Part shown: positions 29,273-37,896 of the stretch, in pieces
Layout of the letters: the number at the start of each line of letters is the position of its first letter
How positions within the stretch are numbered: position 1 is the first letter of the stretch
Origin: Eubacterium sp.
Lineage (GTDB): Bacteria; Bacillota; Clostridia; Peptostreptococcales; Anaerovoracaceae
Assembly: GCA_021769965.1 (NCBI GenBank)
Contig: JAETRU010000002.1
Coordinates: forward strand, 82,676-146,675
Direction: 5' to 3'
DNA: 64,000 nt
The notes under the pieces: generated by a model
The model's input: only the letters and a program-made list of their open reading frames with translations
Told to the model about the DNA's origin: nothing
Databases searched by the model: none
Translations under genes and position numbers: made by a program

Positions 29273-30214
29273 TTACAGTTTGGAAGCGATCTCCTCGATC
29301 TTGCGGAAACGGTTGTTAATTCCCGATTTCTTCATAGGAGGATCCATCATTTCACCCAGCTGGACCAGGCTTGCCTCAGGATATTCCAGCCGCAGCTCCG
29401 CCGCCTGCTGCAGCTTTTCAGGCAGTTTGTGAAAAACTCCCGCCTCCTGGATCTTCCGGATACTGTCGATCTGCCGCTGTGAAGCATCCAGCGTCCTGTC
29501 CGTGTTTGCCGTATCGCAGTTGGTCAGACGAACCGCTTTATTGACCATGCCTTTCTGCACCTTTACATTCTCGAAGGTCAGCATCTGGGTATGCGCACCC
29601 ATAATAGCCAGCGTGTCACAGATATATTCAGAATTCTTCATGTACACGACGAACTTATCCTTTCTCTCCACGATCTTGGCAGAAAGTTCCACAAAGGTGT
29701 TTATCATCTTCTTCAGATCGGCTGCCAGATTCCGGCTGGCGCAGACGAACTCCAGATGATAGCTTTTGGACGGATCACTGACACTGCCACTGCCCATAAA
29801 GATGCCCCTCAGATAGGCCTTGCGGCAGCACTTGCTTTTGATCAGGTCGCTGTAGATGCCGTCGGAAATGTAGTTGTTGCCTTCCCGCACCAGCAGGATG
29901 CCGGTTTCCCGAAGGATCTGCTCGCTGCGCATCTGGGGCCCGATGGTCAGAAAATACGCCCGTCCCTTCTTCGGTCCCGGCGTTTCTCCTACTTCCAGTT
30001 CCGTATCCACCTGAAAGTATTCTTTTATCAGCTTCTTATAGTGACGAGCCACCGCCGGGTTATCCGTGCTGACAGCGATCTTGAACTTTCCGCCGCCTGC
30101 CAGACGAAGACTGCCTGAGACACGCAGAAATCCCGCGATCTCCGCAAGCTGGCAGCACTTCTTTTCCGGTTCGATCCTTGATAATTCGTTTTTAGTCTCT
30201 GTGGAAAATGACAT
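29273..30214 (-). CDS. whiA: DNA-binding protein WhiA
   Basis: 313 aa with the N-terminal LAGLIDADG-like half (FLRVSGSLRLAGGGKFKIAVST.., KCCRKAYLRGIFMGSGSVSDP) and C-terminal helix-turn-helix ending in KSGINNRFRKIEEIA. WhiA influences cell division and chromosome segregation in Firmicutes and sporulation in actinobacteria. It is normally encoded right after rapZ and yvcK; here it is almost 8 kb away from rapZ and no yvcK is visible between them. Confidence 0.96.
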   Translation of the reverse strand: MSFSTETKNELSRIEPEKKCCQLAEIAGFLRVSGSLRLAGGGKFKIAVSTDNPAVARHYKKLIKEYFQVDTELEVGETPGPKKGRAYFLTIGPQMRSEQILRETGILLVREGNNYISDGIYSDLIKSKCCRKAYLRGIFMGSGSVSDPSKSYHLEFVCASRNLAADLKKMINTFVELSAKIVERKDKFVVYMKNSEYICDTLAIMGAHTQMLTFENVKVQKGMVNKAVRLTNCDTANTDRTLDASQRQIDSIRKIQEAGVFHKLPEKLQQAAELRLEYPEASLVQLGEMMDPPMKKSGINNRFRKIEEIASKL

Positions 30215-30304
30215 TGGTATTTCCTCTTCTTTCCTGTCTCCCTGATATTCCGATACGTAGGAACTTACTATAGTATATCGTTTTATGAGCGGAAATTCAA
30301 CAGA

Positions 30305-30331
30305 AAAAGGGGAGCTGCTGCGCGGCTCCCC
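30305..30331 (-). terminator. Terminator of the methyltransferase/transporter operon
   Basis: Minus-strand stem GGGGAGCC/GGCTCCCC-type inverted repeat with a GC-rich loop, followed by TTTTTCTG, 40 bases after the NSS transporter stop. Confidence 0.85.
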
Positions 30332-30371
30332 GGTAAAAAACTGCTTCTTCAGATCCAGATATATGATCAGT

Positions 30372-31679
30372 TTAAATAAAGTTTCCCGCGAAGATCACTG
30401 CGATCGCTATCGGACACAGGTACTTCACCGACACCTTCAGCCACAGGCGCGCGATCGGTTTCTTCACGTTGATCGCGTCCAAAAAGTTGTCAATACCCCA
30501 GATCCAGCCTACAAAGATCGCGATCAGGAATCCGCTGATCACAAGCAGATAGTTGCTGGTAACGATGTCCACATTATCCAGGAATCCCGGAATCAGAATA
30601 GAGCCGCAGCCGATGACGATGATAACTCCCATTACTGCCGCCACCGCTTTCTTTCTGGTCAGCGCAAATCTGTCCATCACTACCGCGATGATCGCTTCCG
30701 CAAGACCGATCGCCGATGAAAGCGCCGCGAAATAGAATCCCACATAGAACAGCGTTCCGATCACTCTGCCGCCGGTAATATAGTTGAATACATTCGGCAG
30801 CGTGATCATGGTCAGGCCCACGCCTGCGCCCGGCTCCAGATCAAAGGCGAATACCATCGGGAAGATCATCAGTCCTGCCGCGATACCCGCAATGATGATA
30901 GAAGTGCTGATGATCGTCGCATGCTTGATAATATTTTCATTTTTGTTCTTGATATAGCTGCCGAAGATCATAGATGCCAGCATACCGATGCCGATCGCAA
31001 AGAATGCCTGACCGACCGCAGCAGTCACAGCGTTGAACGAGAATGTAGACATATCAGGCTTGAACATATAAGCAAGTCCCTTGGTCGCGCCGTCTACCCG
31101 AAGTCCGATGACGATGCAGACCACCATGATCACTGCCAGCGCAGGAAGCAGGAACTTATTGGCTTTTTCAACGCCGTTCTGCACATCTCCGCTGACGATA
31201 ACCGTAATGATCGCCCAGTTGATGATCGCGAAGAGGAACATGGTTGTCGAATCCGCGGTCAAAGCGCCGAAAGACTCTGCGATACCGGCAGCATCCATCC
31301 CCACAAAGAATCCCGTAGCAGTCTTATAAATATAAGCGAGGATCCATACATAGATCGGCACCGTGTAGCCGTTTACCAGAACTGCTACCAGAATATGCAG
31401 ATAGCTGGCATAATACCACTTTGAATGAGGTTTCAGGGTCTGATACGCGCCCACTGCCGTCTTCTGCGTCACATAGCCCATGGAGATCTCCGCCGTCAGC
31501 AGCGGAATGCCGATCACGATAATAACTAATACATAAACGATAATAAATAATGCCCCGCCGTTGGTGCCGCAAACATATGGAAATCTCCACAGACTTCCTA
31601 CGCCTACCGCAAACCCGATGGTCGTCAGTAAAAATCCGAGAATGGAACTGAATCCCTGGTTTTGATTCTTATCTGTCAT
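30372..31679 (-). CDS. Sodium-dependent transporter, NSS (SNF) family
   Basis: 435 aa, about eleven membrane helices, LeuT fold. The first helix GFAVGVGSLWRFPYVCGTNGG is the sodium-binding signature of the neurotransmitter:sodium symporter family. Such bacterial proteins import amino acids or betaines with sodium. It is the last gene of the operon with MttB, the corrinoid protein and the HyuA-like ATPase, so it probably imports the methylated substrate; this would fit the sodium-type ATPase elsewhere in the window. Confidence 0.88.
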   Translation of the reverse strand: MTDKNQNQGFSSILGFLLTTIGFAVGVGSLWRFPYVCGTNGGALFIIVYVLVIIVIGIPLLTAEISMGYVTQKTAVGAYQTLKPHSKWYYASYLHILVAVLVNGYTVPIYVWILAYIYKTATGFFVGMDAAGIAESFGALTADSTTMFLFAIINWAIITVIVSGDVQNGVEKANKFLLPALAVIMVVCIVIGLRVDGATKGLAYMFKPDMSTFSFNAVTAAVGQAFFAIGIGMLASMIFGSYIKNKNENIIKHATIISTSIIIAGIAAGLMIFPMVFAFDLEPGAGVGLTMITLPNVFNYITGGRVIGTLFYVGFYFAALSSAIGLAEAIIAVVMDRFALTRKKAVAAVMGVIIVIGCGSILIPGFLDNVDIVTSNYLLVISGFLIAIFVGWIWGIDNFLDAINVKKPIARLWLKVSVKYLCPIAIAVIFAGNFI

Positions 31680-31732
31680 TTTTTTCGCCTCCTTCTGGCG
31701 TACACATCCGCGTCTTCTTGCGCGGCCTTCTG

Positions 31733-33733
31733 TTACAGTCCGATCTCCCCGGCAGCCACAGCTGCCGCCCTGTACCCCATAAACAGCGGCCCGAAATCCG
31801 TCTGCACGATATCTTCATGTTCCTCTGTCTTCACATGGATCTGACCGCCCGCGCCCCGGCGCGCGGCTTCTTCCCTCGCCAGCTTTTCTGCCAGTGTCTT
31901 CGCCAGCGCCTTCGCCTCTTCCAGGTCGGTTCTGATATACCGCTGTCCTCTGCCAAATACAGTGTAGGATCCGTCCGTCTGATTCAGCTGCACCTCCACA
32001 ACTACCCTTGCGGAAACATTGCCTACAATGGCGCCAAGGGCATTTGCCGCCGGCGCGTAGTCCGGCGTCAGTACCTCTGTGCGGAGCAGCTTTGCCACCG
32101 CCGGTAAAAATACGTGGGTCGGCGCCCCTACTCCGATCAGCGGCGCTTTCGCGGCAAATCTCACATCGAAGAAGTCCTTAGAAAAGTCTTCCCCTTCCTC
32201 TGCCTTAGCCCGCTCATAGGCGTCCAGGATCAAAGCTTCCGGCACATCCTCTGTCCACGCCGGATGCGCGTCCTGCAGCAGAATGCGGACAATGTTGCAG
32301 TACAGTTTCTTTTCAACGGCGCTGTAGATCTCCGTGCAGAGGGCTTCCACACTTTCTCCGCGGATCTGCGCGTAACGCTGTGCCGCCAGCACCGAAGCCT
32401 CCCTGTCAAAACGGCTGAAATCTCCTCTGATATGCATGGCGTCGGTCGGCGTCAGACCGCAACGGATCAGAATCCCCTCGCGGACCAGCCTTTCGATCTG
32501 CCTGCCGTAAATCGAACTTCCCAGCTGTCTTCCTGCCTCTGCCAGCGTCATCGGATGATGATAAAAAATCTGCGCGATCTGCTTTTCCTCCGCGCTGTAG
32601 CTGCAGCGCTCTCCAATATCTCTAAGACCCAGATAGATGCCTTCTTTGGCGGTTATGCCCAGACTTCTGCTCTTCGCAAGCTCGCTCAGGGTCTCTTTCA
32701 GCGACGGATACGCACTGGCCGCCATACACACCGGCATCACCTTTTCCCCGGAAAGCCGCAGATTCCGCTCCGCGTCCATAAGCACGCCGCTGTCTCCTCC
32801 AAGACCGAAAGTATCTACGAAGAGTCCTTTTACAAAAGTGTCAAATCCTCCGATTCTGACGCCGTTTTCTGAAGTCCTTGGGCTGCCGTCTTTTACAAAG
32901 GCAATGTCAGTCGTTGTTCCGCCGATATCGATGATGACCGCATCCTGCCTGTCCGTCAGGGTCATAGCCCCCATCACGCTGGCGACCGGCCCGCAGAGCA
33001 GCGTCTCGATGGGATGTTCCCTTGCGAACGCCTCGTTCATCATGGTGCCGTCACTTCTGACGATCACAAAGGGCACATCGAGAGAAAGCTCAGAAAGCGC
33101 CTGTTTCACCGCCGCGGTAAATCCTGTAATAATGGAGATCAGCCGCGCGTTGAGCAGGACACTGGCGCCCCGCTTTACAATATTGTTTTCTGCGAACAGC
33201 TGATGTCCGCAGACTACCGGTATGTCGAAATGCTTCTGTATGATCTCTCTTGCCCGTTTTTCCATGGGAGCGCCGGATTTTTTCGCAAACATTTCCACTA
33301 CGCCGACTGCCTCGCAGTCCGCCAGCTCACATGCGATCCGCTCCTCAAAATCCGCCCAGTCCGGCTGACGCACGATCTGCCCGTCAGGACGGGTCTTGCT
33401 GTCGATAAAGAGCAGCGTATCGTCCATGACAAGTCCGTACTCCGCGCCGCTTCTGCGCACATTATCCGGTCTGACTCCGAAGAAGATCAGCTTGCCGCGG
33501 CCTCCCTTGCCTTCTACACAGGCATTGGTCGCCAGCGTTGTGGAAAGAGCGATCACCTGCGCCGCTTCGCTCAGATGCCTTGGAAGTCCCGCCAGCGCTT
33601 CTCTGATACCGACAGACAAATCCTCTTTTGTCGTATTCGTCTTTGCACAGGCAAGGATCTGCCCGTCTTCAAACCGGTAGATGACCGCGTCTGTGCAGGT
33701 GCCGCCCGTATCTATGCCAATTCCAAGTTTCAT
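31733..33733 (-). CDS. Hydantoinase A/oxoprolinase-family ASKHA ATPase
   Basis: 666 aa. GIDTGGTCTDAVI at the N-terminus (phosphate 1), AVIIDIGGTTTDIAFV (phosphate 2, about residue 265) and GLGGDSGV define the actin/hexokinase-like ATPase fold of HyuA. No HyuB partner is nearby. It sits between MttB and the transporter in a corrinoid methyltransferase operon. One reading is an amide-cleaving enzyme acting on the substrate; another is an ATP-dependent corrinoid reactivator, since RACE activators use the same fold, although no ferredoxin domain is present. Neither is settled. Confidence 0.75.
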   Translation of the reverse strand: MKLGIGIDTGGTCTDAVIYRFEDGQILACAKTNTTKEDLSVGIREALAGLPRHLSEAAQVIALSTTLATNACVEGKGGRGKLIFFGVRPDNVRRSGAEYGLVMDDTLLFIDSKTRPDGQIVRQPDWADFEERIACELADCEAVGVVEMFAKKSGAPMEKRAREIIQKHFDIPVVCGHQLFAENNIVKRGASVLLNARLISIITGFTAAVKQALSELSLDVPFVIVRSDGTMMNEAFAREHPIETLLCGPVASVMGAMTLTDRQDAVIIDIGGTTTDIAFVKDGSPRTSENGVRIGGFDTFVKGLFVDTFGLGGDSGVLMDAERNLRLSGEKVMPVCMAASAYPSLKETLSELAKSRSLGITAKEGIYLGLRDIGERCSYSAEEKQIAQIFYHHPMTLAEAGRQLGSSIYGRQIERLVREGILIRCGLTPTDAMHIRGDFSRFDREASVLAAQRYAQIRGESVEALCTEIYSAVEKKLYCNIVRILLQDAHPAWTEDVPEALILDAYERAKAEEGEDFSKDFFDVRFAAKAPLIGVGAPTHVFLPAVAKLLRTEVLTPDYAPAANALGAIVGNVSARVVVEVQLNQTDGSYTVFGRGQRYIRTDLEEAKALAKTLAEKLAREEAARRGAGGQIHVKTEEHEDIVQTDFGPLFMGYRAAAVAAGEIGL

Positions 33734-33810
33734 CTTTTTCGCCTCGAATCCGGACAGGGCAGAAATACTTCCGTGATACCTTCCATACCTCTGCCCCTGT
33801 CATAAAATTT

Positions 33811-35271
33811 TTATGCTTTTATTTTGCTTGCCGCGTCTGCCTCATCGAGGATCTTCTGGATTGCCGCTTCCTGTTCCTCTGTCAGCTGCTTCGGCACATA
33901 GTTCTTGATAATATCTTCTACGATGGCATGGGCCCGTTCTTCCATAGACAGGCTGCCCAGCTTCTGCCACTTGTCATGATCGTTTCTGTCCTGTACCTTC
34001 GGCTCCCACATCTCTCTCATGTGGCGCAGCGTATGATCTTCTGCCAGGAAATATCCCTTCGGACCGACTTCTTTGATCACATCCATTGCCAGATTTTCCT
34101 CTGTCAGATTTACACCGTCAAAGACTCTTCTCAGCTGGCTGATGACCTCATTCATCATAACCAGGAATTCAAAGGAGAAGGTCAGGCCGTAATTCATGAA
34201 GCCCACGTCATGACACAGGTTGACGCCGGATAAACCGGAAATATATGCCTGCTGGGTTCCCTCGGAAACTGCCTGCGCATCCGGCATTTTGGAACCGCAG
34301 GCGCCGCCCATGCCCCAGGTCGGCAGATTGTAGAGCTCGCGCCCGATCTGCGGAATCAGGGAGTAGCACATATTCGCTTCCGGAGAAGAATATGCCGGCT
34401 GCGTGATCTTCAGATCCATATTGGTGATACAGCCGCCGAATACAAACGGCGCGCCCGGTTTTGCCAGCTGATGGATCACGATACCGGTCAGACACTCTGC
34501 CAGACACTGTACCAGCCCGCCTTCGATGGTCATCGGACCTGTGCCGCCCAGCATGATGGCCGGCGCGTAGTTGGTCGGCAGCATGTGTTCCGCACAGTAG
34601 ATCAGCTTGTCGATCGCTTCAAAGGTATGATTCATCGGTGAAGTCGGCTCGTCGTAAAGAATGATGAGCGGCTTGTTGATCGCCTGCTCCATGCCGCCTC
34701 TGACAACGGCTACCATCTCTGCGATGTTCTTGATACTCTCTCTGTCCGCCGCGGTAACTACCATCGGCTTTGTGGTATTTCTCAGCATAGCCGCAAACTG
34801 ATGCTCATAGCTGGTGCCCGGATACATGTACATCAGGCCAAGACACATCAGAAAGTCGATATTGTCCATGCAGTCGCAGATCTTCGCGCCGTTGATCATG
34901 TCCTGTTCGGTAAAGGTATGCTCTCCTCTGGTATCCCAGTCATAGAGGTTGCAGCAGTCCGAACCGGTTCCGAAATAGGAGTTGCGGCCGGAAAGATCCA
35001 TTGCCATCTCTCCGTCACGGTCGTAAACCAGGATCCTGGACGGAGCCTGCTTCAGCGCCCATTCCACTAAGGACGGCTGAATATGGACTCTTTTTCTCTT
35101 TACATAGCAGCCCGCTTCTTTGAGCATTTCGATCGCTCCCTTGTGCTGAATTTCCGCGCCTACATCCTGCAGAAGTTCCAGTGCGCAGCTATGTATTTTT
35201 TCCATATCTTCTTTAGAGAGAAACGCCAGCGGTGACGCCGCGTTTAATTTCAGTTTATATGGTTTTCTCAT
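33811..35271 (-). CDS. MttB-superfamily corrinoid methyltransferase (non-pyrrolysine)
   Basis: 486 aa homologue of trimethylamine methyltransferase MttB without an in-frame amber codon, hence of the MtgB/MtpB/MtcB type that demethylates quaternary amines such as glycine betaine, proline betaine or carnitine. Features: LGGTGPMTIEGGLVQCLAE, WGMGGACGSKMPDAQ, and a full-length TIM barrel. It should transfer a methyl group to the corrinoid protein encoded just upstream. Substrate unknown. GTR: no MtaA/MtqA-type second methyltransferase is in the window. Confidence 0.9.
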   Translation of the reverse strand: MRKPYKLKLNAASPLAFLSKEDMEKIHSCALELLQDVGAEIQHKGAIEMLKEAGCYVKRKRVHIQPSLVEWALKQAPSRILVYDRDGEMAMDLSGRNSYFGTGSDCCNLYDWDTRGEHTFTEQDMINGAKICDCMDNIDFLMCLGLMYMYPGTSYEHQFAAMLRNTTKPMVVTAADRESIKNIAEMVAVVRGGMEQAINKPLIILYDEPTSPMNHTFEAIDKLIYCAEHMLPTNYAPAIMLGGTGPMTIEGGLVQCLAECLTGIVIHQLAKPGAPFVFGGCITNMDLKITQPAYSSPEANMCYSLIPQIGRELYNLPTWGMGGACGSKMPDAQAVSEGTQQAYISGLSGVNLCHDVGFMNYGLTFSFEFLVMMNEVISQLRRVFDGVNLTEENLAMDVIKEVGPKGYFLAEDHTLRHMREMWEPKVQDRNDHDKWQKLGSLSMEERAHAIVEDIIKNYVPKQLTEEQEAAIQKILDEADAASKIKA

Positions 35272-35347
35272 TTCAAATTCCTTCTTTCTCTGTCAACTCA
35301 AAGTCATCTAAAGGTCAGCTAAAAGTGATTCAAACGATGCGGCTTTC

Positions 35348-35983
35348 TTATGCCAGCAGCTTCTTGGCAAGTTCCACTGCCGCAGGCGCGTTCGGGCTGA
35401 ATCCGTCAGCGCCGATCTTATCAGCAAAGTCCTGATTTACAGGCGCGCCGCCGACCATAACCTTGACTTTGTCGCGAAGACCCGCTTCCTCTAATGCTTC
35501 GATGGTTTCCTGCATCGCGTACATCGTCGTCGTCAGCATCGCGCTCATACCAAGGATCTGAATGCTGTCGTCTTCCTCGATGGCCTCAACGATCTCGTCC
35601 ACAGGAGCGTCCATGCCCAGATCGACAATTTCAAATCCGGCGCTTTCACAAAGCAGCGTAACAAGATTTTTTCCGATATCATGCATGTCGCCTTCTACGG
35701 TGCAGAACAGGCATTTACCCAGAACCTTGATATCGCCGCTGACCAGCAGAGGTTTGATCACCTCTACGCCCATCTTCATGCCTTTGGACGAGATCAGAAG
35801 TTCAGGCACATAAATTTCCCCGTCACGGAATTTTTCTCCCAGAACATTGATCGGTTCCACCAGCCCCTCATTTAAGATATCCAGCGGTGCATGGCCCTCG
35901 TCAAGGGCTGCCTGTACTGCAGGAACGACCTGATCAATCAAACCTTCTTCTACGATTGCAGCTAATTCAGTAATTTTTGACAT
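35348..35983 (-). CDS. Methyltransferase corrinoid protein
   Basis: 210 aa with the helical cap domain (EEGLIDQVVPAVQAALDEGHAP..) and the B12-binding Rossmann domain containing the cobalt ligand motif DMHDIGKN near residue 105 and GGAPVNQDFADKIGADGF near the C-terminus. It is the methyl carrier for the MttB homologue downstream. The start is the ATG at 35983, placed after GGAGGTG; a ten-codon extension lacks support. First gene of the operon, behind a consensus promoter. Confidence 0.93.
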   Translation of the reverse strand: MSKITELAAIVEEGLIDQVVPAVQAALDEGHAPLDILNEGLVEPINVLGEKFRDGEIYVPELLISSKGMKMGVEVIKPLLVSGDIKVLGKCLFCTVEGDMHDIGKNLVTLLCESAGFEIVDLGMDAPVDEIVEAIEEDDSIQILGMSAMLTTTMYAMQETIEALEEAGLRDKVKVMVGGAPVNQDFADKIGADGFSPNAPAAVELAKKLLA

Positions 35984-36073
35984 TACGTTCACCTCCGTCA
36001 AATTGCTTTTCATTCTTTATATGGTTCATTCGTATGAGACTCGATCCTACACATACACGTCTCGCTGTTTAAG

Positions 36074-36096
36074 TGCATGATGGATGATGCATGATG
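36074..36096. promoter_or_regulatory. Tandem TGCATGATG repeats, candidate GntR operator
   Basis: Two direct copies of TGCATGATG (36074-36082, 36088-36096), 14 bases apart, lie just downstream of the expected start of the methyltransferase operon transcript and upstream of the divergent GntR gene. Together they also read as TGCAT-N8-ATGCA. Position suits repression by the neighbouring regulator. Confidence 0.55.
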
Positions 36097-36116
36097 TACG
36101 ATGATTCTTGTTTTTA

Positions 36117-36144
36117 ATTATAGTCCATTTCTCGCTGCTGTCAA
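36117..36144 (-). promoter_or_regulatory. Consensus sigma-A promoter of the methyltransferase operon
   Basis: Minus strand TTGACA (36139-36144), 16-base spacer, TATAAT (36117-36122): both hexamers perfect. A leader of about 125 bases precedes the corrinoid protein start and contains the TGCATGATG repeats. A perfect promoter of this kind usually needs a repressor. Confidence 0.85.
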
Positions 36145-36204
36145 GCTATTTTTTTGAAATTATCAGAAAAATAATTTATGTTTTCAAAATACATTCATTT
36201 GATG

Positions 36205-36210
36205 TATAAT
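36205..36210 (+). promoter_or_regulatory. -10 element of the GntR regulator gene
   Basis: TATAAT 22 bases before the GntR start codon; the -35 region (TTTTCA or TTTCAA) is poor. It divides the 250-base divergent region with the opposing promoter at 36117-36144. Confidence 0.5.
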
Positions 36211-36231
36211 ATTTCTGGAGGGAAAAATACT

Positions 36232-36861
36232 ATGGCGACAATTATGAAAACCAGTATGAAAGACCAGGCTTACCAGGTCATCAAAGATAAAATCTTCAAA
36301 CAGGAATATGACTTCGGTGATACCATCAATATCACCTCTCTCAGCAAAGAACTGGGGATCAGCAATACTCCCATCAGAGAAGCTCTTTCCCGTCTGGAAG
36401 CAGAAGGACTTGTAGAACTGACGCTGAGCACCAAGGTACAGGTCATCAGCTTCAATTCCACTTTGTTCAACGAGATCTCCCGCTCCTTTTTTGTACAAGT
36501 ATACGGCGCCTACGGGCTCTGTCATGCCGCGGGCAAACTGGATTATCTGACTGTTCTGATGGACGAAGCCCTTGCGGAGCAGCAGCGTGCGTTCGACGCC
36601 GGTGATCCTGCCGCATTCATTGAAAAGGCGATCGCCTTTGACCGGATCTTCGTGGTCGCTACAGGCAATCAGAGAATGTTGAAAATTTACGATGGTCTTG
36701 CGCCGATGCTGTATCTGCTGACCCGCTACAACCATCAGGAACATGACGACAACCGGGCGCAGAACCTTGCGCAGCACAAAGCCATCAGAGAGGCGGCGGC
36801 GAAAGGCGAATTAGAAGAGGTCGAGCGCCTGATGATGCTGCACTTCGATAAACATTTTTAA
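36232..36861 (+). CDS. GntR-family transcriptional regulator (FadR/FCD type)
   Basis: 209 aa. N-terminal winged HTH (QAYQVIKDKIF..GDTINITSLSKELGISNTPIREALSRLEAEGLVEL, residues 12-65) and a helical C-terminal effector domain of FCD type. The start ATG follows GGAGGG by nine bases. It is divergent from the corrinoid methyltransferase operon and probably controls it in response to the substrate or a product. It converges on kce with a shared hairpin. Confidence 0.88.
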   Translation: MATIMKTSMKDQAYQVIKDKIFKQEYDFGDTINITSLSKELGISNTPIREALSRLEAEGLVELTLSTKVQVISFNSTLFNEISRSFFVQVYGAYGLCHAAGKLDYLTVLMDEALAEQQRAFDAGDPAAFIEKAIAFDRIFVVATGNQRMLKIYDGLAPMLYLLTRYNHQEHDDNRAQNLAQHKAIREAAAKGELEEVERLMMLHFDKHF

Positions 36862-36892
36862 CCTGCGCGGCACTGCCTTTTTTCTATGCAAA

Positions 36893-36920
36893 AACCAGCT
36901 GGAACAGATCCAGCTGGTTA
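36893..36920. terminator. Bidirectional terminator between the GntR gene and kce
   Basis: Perfect inverted repeat AACCAGCTGGA/TCCAGCTGGTT with a short loop. On the minus strand it is followed by TTTTTGC and ends kce; the plus-strand T content is weaker. Confidence 0.85.
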
Positions 36921-36964
36921 ATTTGATTGTTTTAAATTTACTGAAACAAACCGTATGTATACTC

Positions 36965-37795
36965 CTATTTTCTAAGAGCCAGACCCAGAATCTCTCTTGC
37001 TTCATCCGGTGTAGCGACCTCTCTGCCCAGCAGCTTGGCCAGCTTAACAGCCTTTTCTACCATCTGACCGTTGCTTTCAGCTAAAACGCCCTTTTCCAGA
37101 TACAGGTTGTCCTCAAATCCTACTCTTACATGTCCGCCCATAGCGATGGTAGCAGCCGCAATGTTCCATGCGTTCTTGCCGATACCGGTCGCAGTCCATG
37201 TGGAGCCGGCAGGAATGGAGCCGACCATGAATACCAGGTCTCTGATCGTAGCTGTCATCTGTACGCCCAGTACGAAGTCCCAGTGCAGCGGGTGAACCAG
37301 CAGGCCCTTTCTGTCAGCAGTCTTCATAGCGATATCGATCATGCCCTTATCGAAGACTTCCAGTTCAGGCTTGATGCCTCTTTCCTTCAGGATCTTGGCA
37401 AAGTTGATGATCGTGTTGTCTGTATTGGTGAAAACTTCGTCTCCGCCGAAGTTGCAGGTTCCGCAGTCTAAGGTTGCCATTTCCGGAGTCGGAACGACTT
37501 CTGTGGAAGCCAGTCTCTCCAGGTCAGTCATGCCTACAGCGCCGCCGGTGGAAGGCTGAATGATAACATCCGGGCACTCTTTTCTGATCGCGTCGATGCA
37601 CTCCTGGAATCTTCCGGTATCCTGTGTCGGCGTACCATCATCCCATCTAACGTGCAGATGGATCAGAGCAGCGCCTGCGTCATAAGCAGATTTTGCTTCT
37701 CTCGCGATCTCCTCTACAGTGTAAGGAACGTTCGGATTCTGTTCTTTGGTAACTTCTGCGCCGCAAATACATGCGCTGATAATTAATTTGTCCAT
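36965..37795 (-). CDS. kce: 3-keto-5-aminohexanoate cleavage enzyme
   Basis: 276 aa BKACE-family (DUF849) enzyme that exchanges acetyl-CoA with 5-amino-3-oxohexanoate to give 3-aminobutyryl-CoA and acetoacetate. Zinc ligands H46 and H48 lie in HLHVRWDDG, E14 is present, and the C-terminal GHVRVGFEDNLYLEKG is typical. Size and sequence are those of true lysine-fermentation Kce rather than the wider family. It is separated from the other lysine genes by about 22 kb and has its own promoter, with no GAAC-N8-GTTC site seen. Confidence 0.94.
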   Translation of the reverse strand: MDKLIISACICGAEVTKEQNPNVPYTVEEIAREAKSAYDAGAALIHLHVRWDDGTPTQDTGRFQECIDAIRKECPDVIIQPSTGGAVGMTDLERLASTEVVPTPEMATLDCGTCNFGGDEVFTNTDNTIINFAKILKERGIKPELEVFDKGMIDIAMKTADRKGLLVHPLHWDFVLGVQMTATIRDLVFMVGSIPAGSTWTATGIGKNAWNIAAATIAMGGHVRVGFEDNLYLEKGVLAESNGQMVEKAVKLAKLLGREVATPDEAREILGLALRK

Positions 37796-37867
37796 TGGTC
37801 TTTCTCCTTTATATATAACTACTTATTTCACCCCGGCCCAAACGCTCGGGATGCTCCTCAGTATCCT

Positions 37868-37896
37868 ATTATACCATTAAAGATCCCGATGTTCAA
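37868..37896 (-). promoter_or_regulatory. Sigma-A promoter of kce
   Basis: Minus strand TTGAAC (37891-37896), 17-base spacer, TATAAT (37868-37873). The -35 lies inside the last codons of rapZ. The 65-base leader contains a small hairpin (CCCGA..TTGGG) of unknown meaning. Confidence 0.75.

Noticed and set aside
33811..35271. Pyrrolysine-containing trimethylamine methyltransferase
   Set aside because: The reading frame has no in-frame TAG and no pyl genes are nearby, so it belongs to the non-pyrrolysine branch.
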